From Callaeas wilsoni (taxonomy: Eukaryota > Chordata > Aves > Passeriformes > Callaeidae), in NCBI GenBank assembly GCA_013398955.1, contig VWPU01003997.1, positions 55,842-119,841 of the forward strand: DNA of 64,000 nt. Direction: 5' to 3'. Made by a program: the position numbers and the translations under genes. Under the pieces are notes generated by a model, which saw only the letters and a list, made by a program, of their open reading frames with translations, searched no databases and was not told the origin of the DNA. Below are positions 11,501 to 22,800 of the stretch, in pieces (position 1 is the stretch's first letter; each line of letters starts with the position of its first letter).

Positions 11501-13924
11501 CTATCTGCCGTAATCTAGACAAGTCTGTAATTTGCTTTTCAGTACAGTAGGATGAGTCTAATTAAATATTGTCCACTGGCCAAAAAGCCAAACAGGACCA
11601 CAGTCTATCAGAATTTCTGGCTGCAGCCAGGTTGCTGTCTTAGCCTAAACAGTTATGAATGTGCAGTGATTTTTGGGGCAGATATTATTTTGTGAAGCTT
11701 AGGAAATCGCTTGCGTTCCCTCTCTGTGGTCTCAGAGTCTGTCAGGGAATGTGGAGAGCAGGGGAGATGTTTCCTCAGTCCAAAATATGCAGGTCAGAAT
11801 CCTGCTCTTTATTTACACCAGGACTCAGACTTGTGAATTTGCATTTTCTCATCTTTATAAGCCACTCTTAAGTCCCTTTAGTTTTCTTGAGGTAACCCCT
11901 AAGCTTGTGACATTCCAGGAACCTCCCAGCAGCAGCGAAGCGCTGCCTGGATTTTTCATTCCAGTGATGTAAGTAGTTAATGTCACAGGATTTTCTGCTC
12001 TATCATAAGCTCAGTGATAAGGCACTTCAATTTATTGTCCCCTTGTGTAAGGGATCAAGTGACTAACCGAGCTGTGGGATGGCATCAGTGGTGCCTGCTG
12101 GTTTATGGATGTGCCCCGTTTCCAGGAGTCATGAGTGCTCTGGCCATTTCTCTCGTGCCTCACTGGCCACAGCCATGTCATCATGGATATTGTACATCAC
12201 CGAGGTCTGCCCAGATCCTTCTCTTTTTTACACACCAGCCTCCAGGCTCCCTCTCTTTCTCCTTTACGTGTTGTTTTCCCCACTTGCTCTCTTTCCAGCA
12301 TTTTCCTGGCCCCGGTATATCACTCTTGTTCCCATATGATTCACACTGATTACAGAGCTACTTGCTGCTCAGTGCTATCACCTCTTTCCTAGGTAGTTCT
12401 TTAAAAGGGCCATTAGTTGGAAATGCATCATCCTTCAGCCATGGGCCTCAAGTCCACTCAGTAAGCATTTTGTACAGTCTTAAAAAATGAGGAGAGAAAA
12501 GGCAAACAGCAGAAGAATACAAAAAGGATCCTCTGGGAGCAAGGTTGTCAGAAAGTCATGGCTACTTCATAACTCTGGGCATTTGTCATTTTTCTTGCCA
12601 TGGGTGGTCCCAATATGGGCTGAATTTTGAATATGTTTTTTCTTACTTTCAGCAAAGATGTGACATTGTGGAGTGCTGGAGGAGAGGTGAGACCTGCAGG
12701 TGCTTGCCCTCCATGCCACGAGAGGGATGAATCTTTCTTACAAACCTGAGATCCTGCTTGTTCTGTGCTCGTCTTGGTGCCTTGTGGGAAGCCCTGACCG
12801 TGCTGGGAGCAGGGTGATGCAGATGGGCCTGGAGCAAGGGTAAAGGAGAAGTTTGTCCCTTTGTGTGGCTGCTGTGGACTGATAAGGCAGAAATCTCAAG
12901 GTAGAAAAAGGAAAATGATGTGAGCCTGATTAATTGCTGCAGTAATTCAGAGGAATGAACTGAGAGCTGTGCCTTGGCTGCTGGTGGTGTTTGGACGGTG
13001 GAATGGTCACCTCCAGAATGTGGAAGGAGATGATTCTGTTGGTTTTCCCAAAACCTACCAAGCTGAGTGGTTGCAGTGAAACACGGAGGTGTGGTTCCTT
13101 CCTGCTCTGTGCTACCTGAGCAGGTGGTGGGGAAGCACTGCCCCGTTCCACACCACTCGCTCCTTATCACCGCGTGCAACAGAGCATCACGTGCAAACTC
13201 TTGTCCTGGGAAGTCCTGTAAAAGCCAGAGAGGCTGAGGAAACCTGCAGCAGTGCCAGGCCTCCTTGTTGTGGCTCTGATGGCTGTGGAGCCCATGCTGA
13301 GCAGAATTGCTGACCCAGATGTCTGTGCCCCTTGTTTTTATGTGCCCAGATGGTCCCAAAGGGCTGCATTTCACTGTGTCGCTCCCAAGCTCAAATTACA
13401 CCCACAAGCACTACTATGCATTAACTGAAGCTCATTAGAATGAAATGGGAAATACACATATTTCAAAAATATTTTATTTGGAATACTAATCTTAATTTAG
13501 AATTCATGTTAAGCCGTTGAATCCTTGGCAACTAAAATGAAAACACACTGAATCATAATGAAATACAGTGCTACTGTATTCCATTATACACCACGCCAGC
13601 ATGACAGCAGCCTTTTCTCTTACTGAAAATAGGGTTGCTTACATTTTATTTTTATTTATTTTAGGGGAACAAGTAAGAAAGCATTTCATAATGAAATCCA
13701 GCTGTTAGCTCATATCTTGCTGCATGTACTAGTAGCTGTGGAGAAGAGAGAGGGGAACTGATGACTGCACAAAACTCTAGCAAGTATTTTACTGCTTGGT
13801 ATTTCCACTCTGGATAGTGTGGACCTCAGTCTGGAGAGCCAAATAACAGAGAGCAGTGTTGCAAGTGCCTGGCTGGGGGCTGCAATATACAGCCCACCGA
13901 CCAGGGAAGTGATCCAGCGTGCTC
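2547..13924. other. About 11 kb of unique non-coding DNA
   Basis: I find no gene, LTR or CR1 that I can support here. Frames are numerous but short and unlinked. The longest in the whole window, about 242 codons on the minus strand at 12649-13374, opens with GTG. Its translation is rich in His, Ser and Gln with no domain, and I do not accept it as a gene. Parts are AT-rich and low in CpG, with homeodomain-like TAATTA and ATTAAT words, for example 11130-11320 and 13420-13690. They look like conserved non-coding elements, but conservation cannot be judged here. Short A or T runs occur, for example near 5810 and 8751. Confidence 0.5.
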
Positions 13925-13982
13925 TGTATCATCAGTTGTGATGATACACAGGGTAAAGAATGATGATACCAGAGGTAAAGAC
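13925..13982. repeat. 10-bp perfect hairpin overlapping a 22-bp tandem duplication
   Basis: The arm tgtatcatca (13925-13934) is followed by the loop gttg and the exact reverse complement tgatgataca (13939-13948). The right arm also opens the first of two 22-bp tandem copies, 13939-13960 and 13961-13982, which share tgatgata and ggtaaaga. A looser third copy, with tggtgatata, begins near 13988. It is a local duplication event of unknown function. Confidence 0.7.
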
Positions 13983-14926
13983 CACTGTGGTGATATAGGG
14001 GAATAATGCATGGTTGGTGCTGCTTCATGGCAAACAGTTGCTGTGCAGCCATATATAACCCTGCAGGAATTAACACACCACGGGCTTCACCCTCCACCCT
14101 CTTGTAGAAACAAGAAGCTGCGGAATAGGGATTATCGAGGACACAAATCGGTGTAAAGCCCTTCTTATCCCTTCCCTTGACAGATGTGAGATTGGGGTTG
14201 AAGACTGAGGTTTGGTTGCTTTAGGAACTACAGCTCAGAGGTACTGATGGAGCAGAGAAGAAATATATAGCACCCTGAGTGGGCTGAATCATCCCAGTTG
14301 GTTCACTCCCCTTTATGCTGAAGCACTTTATTTTTAACAAACAGCCTGAGATACAGAGATTTAAGGCCCAATAATAGCATGGGATGAATGAATCAGTCTA
14401 GTAACACCAGACACAGCCTTGGAAATGCACCATATTTGCCTCGATAATTACTAATTTTAAGAAAGTAGATTATACCAAATGCTCTGTATTTTAAATTCCT
14501 GTTTTCATGAGGAGTGTTTCTTTTGTGGGATACAGCAGAGAAAATACCAGTCTTTAAGAATCAAGGGAAAATGTAAAGAGCAGAAGGATAGAAAAAACTT
14601 AAATATAGGGGTGTTTTATTGGTACTGCAGCTCTAACCATCTCCAAGTTGCCTGCAGGTTATGGATTCCTTCCCTCAAAGATGTTACAGAGAATTACCCA
14701 GCTCAGGGGAAATGTTAAGGGCAGTCAGGACAGGATGCAATATATATTCTCTGTTCTCCTGCCCAACATGTCAGTCATATTTTCCTCTGGACTTCAGATT
14801 TCAGTTAGTTCTGCTTGCTGTGTCCTTCATCCTGCTGGATAAGCACCTGAAATACCCCCTTGCACTGTCTGTCCTCTGCTTCATTAAAGAAGTGAAAAAG
14901 CAGGAGATGCTACATAGAGGAAACGA
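13983..14926. other. Unique DNA, no gene recognised
   Basis: Nothing beyond short chance frames is visible. The open frame at 14661-15014 runs into the old CR1 that follows and is not a gene candidate. Confidence 0.5.
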
Positions 14927-15300
14927 GAATTACAAGGGTAGAAGGGACCTTGGGAGATCATCTAATCCATCTCTCTGCCTCAAAGGAGGTGAACATGTAA
15001 TTAACTGCTCCTAAGGTCTGTCTGCCTGATCTGTTCTTCAAAACTTACTGCATGGGGATTTCCATCACCTAAGAGTTTAGCCCAGCGTTTCATTAGTTTC
15101 ACGCTGGAGAATTTTCCTGAGTCTCTAACTAAAATCTCCTTTGCTTTTATGTAAGCCCCTTGAGACTTATTTTCATGCTTTTCTCATGCTTTTTGAGAGC
15201 TTTTGTTATTCTTGTGGTTCTCCATTGGACTTTTTTCTCTGTGGCCTCTAAACTTTCACCAATGCCCAGGTTAATCTGTCTGTGCTGCCCCCAGCACTAA
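14927..15300 (-). mobile_element. Ancient CR1 LINE 3' fragment
   Basis: CR1 is the dominant non-LTR retrotransposon of birds and other reptiles. Copies on the minus strand begin, on the plus strand, with a motif like aagggtagaagggacctt followed by a gatcatctaatcc block; both are present at about 14933-14966. Further along are the later landmarks in the expected order: a tttcatt/acgctggagaattttcc block near 15090-15117, gcttttatgtaagccc near 15143, and a ttctccattggac block near 15220. Divergence is high and the 5' part is missing, so this is an old truncated copy with no intact reading frame. Confidence 0.75.
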
Positions 15301-18300
15301 GAAGAGGAGGAGAATTATTTCGTAGTTCATTTCCAGGTAATGGCTGAATCTATAGCTTAAAGATATTCACTGCTTCTGCAGTTTGGTCACTTAGTTTTTC
15401 ATTTCAGATAATTCCACTAAATATTAATCTAGAAAATTTTCAGTTTTCCCTTTTGGAGACACATTGCTTATAGATTTTTCTTTAAATTTGCTTTTAACTT
15501 GAAGAAAATAGACTCATGTGAATTCACTTATAACAAAATAATTTCTTGTAAGTAGAGTTCCTATCAGAATTTATTGCTCCCCTAAAGCCAAATATTAAGC
15601 ATCTTCTTTACCCAGAGTCCATGCAGCAAAGAAATGTGTTGATAACCATAATCAAGTATCTGAGGCTCCCTGTAAGAAGCAGCATTTGTTTTCCTATTTC
15701 CATCTAGAACATTAAAGCCTTCCTACTACAATTCCTGTAGCCATAACTGCAGTGTCATTCACATCTCTAATAACATCATACAGATTTCTGTTCATCTCAT
15801 ATCAGATATAGCAGCGACTCATCTTGTTTTTCATCTCTGTCTTCAAAGAAGGCCTCATTGTTCTGAAGATGCAGTGATCAGCTTATCTGAAGTGTCCTGA
15901 AGAGATATTGGCTCTTTTAACAGCATTTTTATCAGCTCTTTAATTACTTGGAATTTTGTCATGCAGCATGTGAAGCCGTGTACACATCATGGAGGAGATT
16001 CTGAGTTTCCCTTGAGCTGCTAGAACAAATGGGGGTTTTGCACAGAAAGCTGCTTCAGATGACATGCTGCTGCCTTCCCAGGTACAACCCCAGGGAGAGA
16101 TGTCCTGAAATACTGTGTGGATCTGTGCACCCAGGGAAACACCCAGCTGTAGATCCATTTTTCCTTGCTTTGACTCCCCTGAAATGCCTCCCAGCTCTCT
16201 GCAGTATGCCAGCAGAGAATCCCAGACTTTCTCATGCTCAGAACATCTTGTTCTGCCTTAGCCTGAATGTGCTTTAACATCTTTACTCGCCTTGCTTACC
16301 TTTCACCTCAGCATCCTCTCTGGGCTCTATTCCCCCAACCCACTGCTCATATATTTCCTGATGAAAACTTGGGGACTGAGGGACTGAAGTTTCTGCATTT
16401 TAAAGCAAACAGTGCTGGCCAGAGACTGTCCCTTGCTGGCATAGAAGCACCAATGTATCAGCCTTATCTAACTAGTGACAGCCTAATATTAATGTGGCTA
16501 GAGAGCCATTTTGTTGTTTATTGGAGACAAAACTCCATCTGAAGTCCAAGAATGGTTTTGCCTAAATAAATGGTGTATGGTAGCTGCAGATAAAAATAAT
16601 CATCTGTCTAGTTAAAGTGAAAGATGTAAGCAGGGATTTTGTGGGGTTTTGAGCTCGCTCTTGCTAGAAAAGCAAAGTTTAACTCACGCTAAACAACCAG
16701 GTTTGTTTAAAGTTATGGGTTTTCCTGCATGGCAGCAACACCTGGATGTGCTTTATTGCCCTTGTCTGGTACTTCTGCGCAGAAGCCCAGTGAATGGCCC
16801 CAGAGAGGTCAGCACAATCCTGGCCACACTGTGGGATCCACAGCTCCCAACCAGCACAGCTGAGACCTGCAGAGATTGCTGTGGGTCCCTCCCATCACCA
16901 ACAGAAGGAATAATTTGGCCAACAAGGGGGCAAGAATGAGCCGAAATGCAAAGTACCTAAATGTTTTCAGTTCTCATGGAGGGTGGTTGCATTTGGCTCT
17001 GGGGGCTGTGAATCCCAGCAGTCTGCTTAGATGTTCCTTGAGCATTGCCCATGGAGAAGCGCTGCTGGGGGGCAGCCAGGCAGCACAGATGAGGTACAGG
17101 ATCATTACCTTGGCAAGGAGCTGGACCAGCACAGCTCCCTCACAGCAATCCCCAGCTAGTTTGTCTACCCAGCTTTGTATAGAGCACGGAAAAAAACCAG
17201 CTAGAGTTGGTCCTCTCTCCTACATGGGCTTTAAGGATGAAGTGTTGATGTCTTTTCATCATTGGGGTTAGCCAGTGTGCTTTCAAAGAGTCTGACTAAT
17301 TTTTGTGTCAGCCCTCTCCCAGCCTCCCTACTGCCTTGTCTTACACCTCAAAGGTGCTGCAGCACTGGAGCAAACCTGGCTCCTTCTTTCTAAAGCCTCT
17401 TGCAGTAGCAGCTCCAGAAGACCCCTGGAAAAAGGATTGACTTCCCTTAAAGGAAAGCTCATTTTTTTCCCGTGGGAACAGTGGAGCTATAGAGCTCTTT
17501 ATTTTCCCCAAGAACCTTCCTTGGAAAGTGAAAAATAAATTCAAAAAAAAGGTATGTCCTAGTTCAAGGGCAGAAGATTGAGGTTTATATGAGGAGTACT
17601 GAAGTGCGTGCATTCTGGTTCTGTGTGCAGAGAGCCCAGTAAACTCACTGCCTAAATCTGTAGCTGAGGCGTGGAGGAGAAAGAGACATCATTTTCCCCT
17701 CTTCATCTCCCCCACAGAATCTTGGTAAGTTGAGGAGGCAAAGGTAGGGAGTATCCAGGCAAGGGAGGTAATCTGTTATCAAAGCAGGACGTAGAATCCA
17801 GCAGAATGCACACCCAGCCCTTTGTTGTGAGCACTGCCGCAGGTACCTGGCCAAAGGTCCTGCTACAGTTTATTCCAATAATTTCATAACTGCACAAGGA
17901 GGTCCTGAAGTCCTTGGCTCCAATATCAGCTGTAGCAGTAATGTGTAAAGAAAGAAAAAAAGTCAATTATAAATCTGTCCCTCATACTGTGAATACAGTT
18001 TCAGATACCCCAAGGACAATTTCATCTGACTTCTCAGAGAATTGAGACCTTCAAGATGAGGCACCTGCATAACTTTAAAGACCTGATTCTTGGAGTTCAG
18101 AGCCAGTCACACACACATCCTGTGAGCAGGAGACAGGTACATGTGACACCTTAGAAGAACAATGGAAGCAAAAACCAAGGTGCTGAGCAACTCTAGTTTC
18201 ATATAGAGAAACTGTGCCTTTCCAGGAGTCCCATTCTCCTCAGTGCATGTACAAGATGGCAAGGTTTTATCGTGACATTCCAACTGCTCTTTGCTTTTTT

Positions 18301-18993
18301 CCCAGGTTTTCTAGAGGTTTTCAAGCCCCTTTTATTCCACAGCATGATCAGACCAGAGTGGCATGAAAAGGGACAGGAAAATCTCTGATGAGAATGAGAA
18401 TGGTTGCCCTGTCAGGTGTGATTAACACCAACATGGTTAAACACCATACCAATGAAGACCTGCAGGATGTGCAGGGCATTTTAAAAAGCCATTCTCTTTC
18501 CAGTCATGCCCTCTTGGTAAATTATAATTTCAGTAAATTAAGCAGAATGCTGATGAAAAACGTAATGTGGTGGAATCTGGCCATTTTGACAGCCCAGCAA
18601 AATCTATAACATCCCTCAAAAAACTCTTGATATGGTGATGCAGCTGAGCAGCACAGCCACGTCCATCCTACTGCAGGCTGCACTCCAGAAGCCGATGATC
18701 GCAATTAAAATTAAATGGTTCTCAAACAATCATAACAAAGGCAGATTTACTCGGCATTATCTTTGCCTCACGGAAAGGCCCTTACGAGAAAGTTCAGCGA
18801 TCATAATGGAATTACAGGCTGCTTTCTGGTCCCGTGTTAGCAGAGCTTGTGACAAGATGAGCCGTGAGCGGGGCAGCCTACACCGGGTGCCGTCAGCGGC
18901 ACTGCGCAGAGCCACATCACTGAAAGCAGAGTCAGAGCTCTCGAGCTGTCATGTACAAATCTTGTTATAATGAGAAGAGCATTAGTAATAGAG
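15301..18993. other. About 3.7 kb of unique DNA with a candidate conserved element
   Basis: No gene or clear repeat is seen. The right end, about 18600-18970, is balanced in composition and dense in motif-like words (CAGCTG, ATTAAAATTAAAT, GATCATAATGGAATTA). It reads like a developmental enhancer or other conserved non-coding element. That is an impression from texture only. Confidence 0.4.
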
Positions 18994-19078
18994 GCTGAAA
19001 TTTTCAAGCTGCCTAAGGGATTTAGATGCTCGGTTCCCATTAAATTTAATGGGATGCAGGCCTCAAAATCCCACCCAC
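18994..19078. mobile_element. Palindromic MITE-like ancient repeat fragment
   Basis: The stretch carries an 18-bp perfect palindrome, cccattaaatttaatggg (19036-19053). It is flanked by gaaattttcaagctgcctaa on the left and cctcaaaatccca on the right, which are partly inverted copies of each other (aaattttca against caaaatccc). This arrangement resembles an old hairpin-type interspersed repeat common in amniote genomes. I cannot name the family. No transposase is present. Confidence 0.5.
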
Positions 19079-19848
19079 AATAAATTTTTACCAACCGTTC
19101 CTTGTGCAAAGGAAGCAGAGGGGAGAGAAAAATAGAGAAGGGTGGAGAGAATCAGATGTGAAAGTGTTTCTTACTGGGACTGAAGGCCAGCTGGGTGCTG
19201 TAAAATAGCACCTAAAAGGGGACTAAAATGAAATATGGCTTAGGGGTCTCATGTAATACTCAGGTAATTTGGGTCTGGACTCCACTACAACCTGCCCTGT
19301 AAGGTGGATGGGAACATAATGCCCTCTGCACTTTGAGACTTCTATTTCTGGACTAAGGACCTACTTGCAGTCATTAAAGCATATCTGAAAATGAAAATTA
19401 GGTAGAGAGACAGAGATGGGATAGCAGTGGTCTTGGGAGATATGTAGGGAGAGGATGAAAGGACGCTGTGTTACACCAGTTCACTTCTCTAATTAGGTCT
19501 GGTTGCATTTAATTCCTCAACTAGATTTATCTGGATTTAAGTCAGGTGCTTTTTTAAGTGTCAAAAATACTAAAGATCAACACGTTTCTTTGTTAACTGT
19601 GGATCCCATTACTTTGCTTCCAGGAAGCCACCAGTTCCTTGGCCCAGCTACAACTCACTGAAGTTCAGGCCCCAAACTGAGCAAGAGTCACTCTAAGTTT
19701 CCTCCAAAGAGAGGAGGAGAATGATGGATTGATGGTTCAGGTCTTGCCCCTGGGGAAGAGAGAGGTTCACCTCATTTAACTTCACCCACTCATATGCTGG
19801 CCACCAGCTCATAGATCTCTGCCTAAACTTCCTCCATAGACTGTCAGG

Positions 19849-19898
19849 TACTTATGTATTTAAGATTGGTATTAAATACTTGTGTATTTAAGATTGGT
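19849..19898. repeat. 22-bp direct repeat separated by 6 bp
   Basis: Copies at 19849-19870 and 19877-19898 differ at one of 22 positions (tactta/gtg tatttaagattggt), with attaaa between them. The near-identity suggests a recent local duplication or slippage. Confidence 0.8.
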
Positions 19899-22800
19899 GC
19901 CCTGGTAGGAGCCTACAGTTCCATGGTCCTAGCTCAAATGAATGCTCACAGTTAGCCAGGATGCCCAAATAGTCAGCGAAGAGTGAATCCCATTCGGCTT
20001 CAGTTGCACATGGTTTTGATCATTATTTTCATGTTTGCTTGTAATGAGGGATTCCCTCATGCCTCTTCTGCAAGTTACCTGCCAGAACCCCAAGTTAACA
20101 GAAGAAAACACACCTCAGGTGTGGATACTTCCAAACTTCAACTCGTGACTTGTACTTGAATTTTTTTTCCCGAAGAAGAGTCCGTTATCGAGATGGTTGA
20201 AGGTGGTTTTTGTTTTAGTTGTTTTGTTTTAGTTGCTTGTTTTGTTGGGTTGCTTTTCTTTGTTGGCTCTTTCCACCGCTCGATTTTCCATCTGGAAATA
20301 AATAAGGATAAAATGCTCCCTTCACCCTGTGTTTGCCCTGCCTGTTCAGCATGAGTGATGTGGAGGTGGGTAGGAGGGATTCCAGGCAGCCTGCTGCAAT
20401 GTGGCATCTGGAGACACAAACTTGGAGGGGTTCCCGGGAAGGGAGTATAACATTTGGCAAGGAAAGAAGGAGCTTAGATGAGAGAGGGCTGTGAGGTTTC
20501 CCCCTCTTCTGTCCCCATCCTGTTGCTTATTTCTGCATATTTGTTTTATTCCTCAGCCATATTAGAAGTGTAAATTACACAGATGAGCTAATGAGATCAT
20601 CTGTGCCTGTGCCATTTGGGGAAGTGGGAATCATGGAGATGCTTTCTCCTTTCTATCCTTTCTAATAATTCACCTTTATTTTGAGACTAACGATGCTCAG
20701 ATTGCACGCTCGGATCTGCAAGCCTGGAACAGATCCTATGGCATTTCTTCTGTGACTTGATGTATATTTCTCCTGAGTGTTTACATGGCTTGCCATTCAT
20801 CCCAAACATCTTTGTTGTCTTATGCCATATGTATGGGGTGAAGTTGTGGTCCATGGAAGTTTTGAGTTTATGGGAGTGAGACTTGGATGTCACCCATGCA
20901 GAGCGTTAGGTTAAATAAATATGAGTCACTGTAAGGAAAAAATGAGTCGATAGCAATCTCCTTGTTCCTTTTGTCCCTAAATTCTACTGAGAAACGACTG
21001 TAGGCAGTGCTGGGTAAATGTTCAGCTGGCATAAATGTAGGCACCTTCCCTGCAGCATGACTGATTTATTGGGATGTGACCCTATGTTTGCAATTAAGAT
21101 TATGTCCATAGAACAGATGGGTCAGAGTGATGCATTTGCCTTTATGAGGCACTGAATCAGATTCTCTGCAATAGATCATTCATATCCCAAATTGATGCCA
21201 TCCTGCTTTGAATGGAAGTGGTGAAAGGGGGGATTTCTTACAGCAGTTGAAAACTTTCAAACTTTAACACATGAAGTTGCTTCTCTTATTAAATGTTTAT
21301 TTGCATGGAAGGAAAGCAAGGCTGTAAGACATTTTTAGTTTCTGTGCTGAATTTACAGCTCCATTTTTAAACCAGTTGAAAGATGCTCAGTTAGTAGGAA
21401 GCCTTTCGGTGGGAGGCTAAAGACAGTTCTTTATTCAGCAACAGTTTGTAGAGTTTGGTTGTGAATCCCTCCACAGAGACACTGTACTCACATTTAGCCT
21501 CACTCCTGGTAGTTGCCTCAAATGTCAATCCTCAGAAATACACAAACTCTAGTTGGGAAACACACACTGAGTTTCTCAGCTGAGACAAGGACATTATTTA
21601 CTTAAGTGCTCTGATGCTGGAAATGTGGACTAAGAAGTAATATTTGCATGGGAAAGAGGAAATTTCCGTGAGATCATCAGGCTACTGTCACATTCCCCAC
21701 TACATGCTGCTTTTAAAAGACCTTTCCTGGTCACTGGAAGATGCTGCTTCTGCTGAGGCCAGAACTGGCAATGCTGGTATCTTTTGCTCCTTGAATTTCA
21801 TTTACTGTCACTCCTTTAGGAGTAGAATAAATGGTTGTTGGTTCATTCACCTCAGTTGTCAGTAGATATTAGAAGACATGAAAAGGAAGTACTTAACAAG
21901 AGAGATCTGCAGTATCAAGAGAAAATGATAAAAAGATAAAATGCCTTCTGTAGCACAGATCTTTCTTCTCAGCTTTGCTCCCCACCAGCCTGCCCTACCT
22001 TCCTCCCTTTCTTACCTCACAGGTAAGCTTAAAAATAAAGTGAAATCTTGTTACTCTGCATTGTGAGGGGTCTGTTCTCTCCCTCCTGTGGGGGGAGGAG
22101 GGGAATATGGAATGCCCAGTCCTGCCCCAGGTCTTCCAAATTTCGCTTGCACTGGGATATTCTACAAAAGAGAGGGAAGGAGGAATTATAGCTTTTCATT
22201 TTTCTCCTAAAGATCCTTTGACAAACACTTTGATGGTGCTGCTAATATCTGGCTTAAGGCTGCTTTCCCCTTTGGATGCCTCCAGACAGCAACACTGGGA
22301 AAGCAGAGGTTAAACTGAGCAACCCCACTCAAGGTCACTCACGTGGTGGGACTGGGCTGCTGGTCATTTGGACAGTGCCAACTTTTCTCTTTTTATAAAA
22401 TTTTGAATAGGAGAACAGCAAGTGTGTCTATGGAATTACCCCATCCCTTCCAAAGAGAAGGGTCACATCTTGTCCCTGTGACTTCTGAGCCTTGGGCAAG
22501 GAAATGCTAAGGCAGGAATTATGTCAGAAGGGATGGCTGTGCTCTGTGACTGGGGCCTGAGTGGAAAAGCCCTGCTCCTTTCTCTGTCTGAGTGATCTCT
22601 CCCACCACCCAGACCAAGGTGGTTCCCATTTCTGACTCTGAAGTTCAGACATGGCACAAAGGACAGTAAGAGCTCAAAATAAGGGTTTCCCTCAATCCGA
22701 AGCACTGTGAGACTTCTTCTTTTTGCATACGAGTCATTTGAATTCAGAATGCTTAACCTGTGGCAGAAATAATTCAGATTTGGACACATGAATTGTGTCA

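Noticed and set aside
12649..13374. Longest open frame in the window, about 242 codons, minus strand
   Set aside because: It opens with GTG rather than ATG. The translation has no domain, is rich in His/Ser/Gln/Cys as antisense non-coding DNA often is, and is not flanked by a promoter or poly(A) signal that I can see. A protein search with a strong hit would reverse this.
20990..21200. Stretch recalling other old amniote repeats
   Set aside because: The resemblance is limited to a few common words, not enough to call an element.
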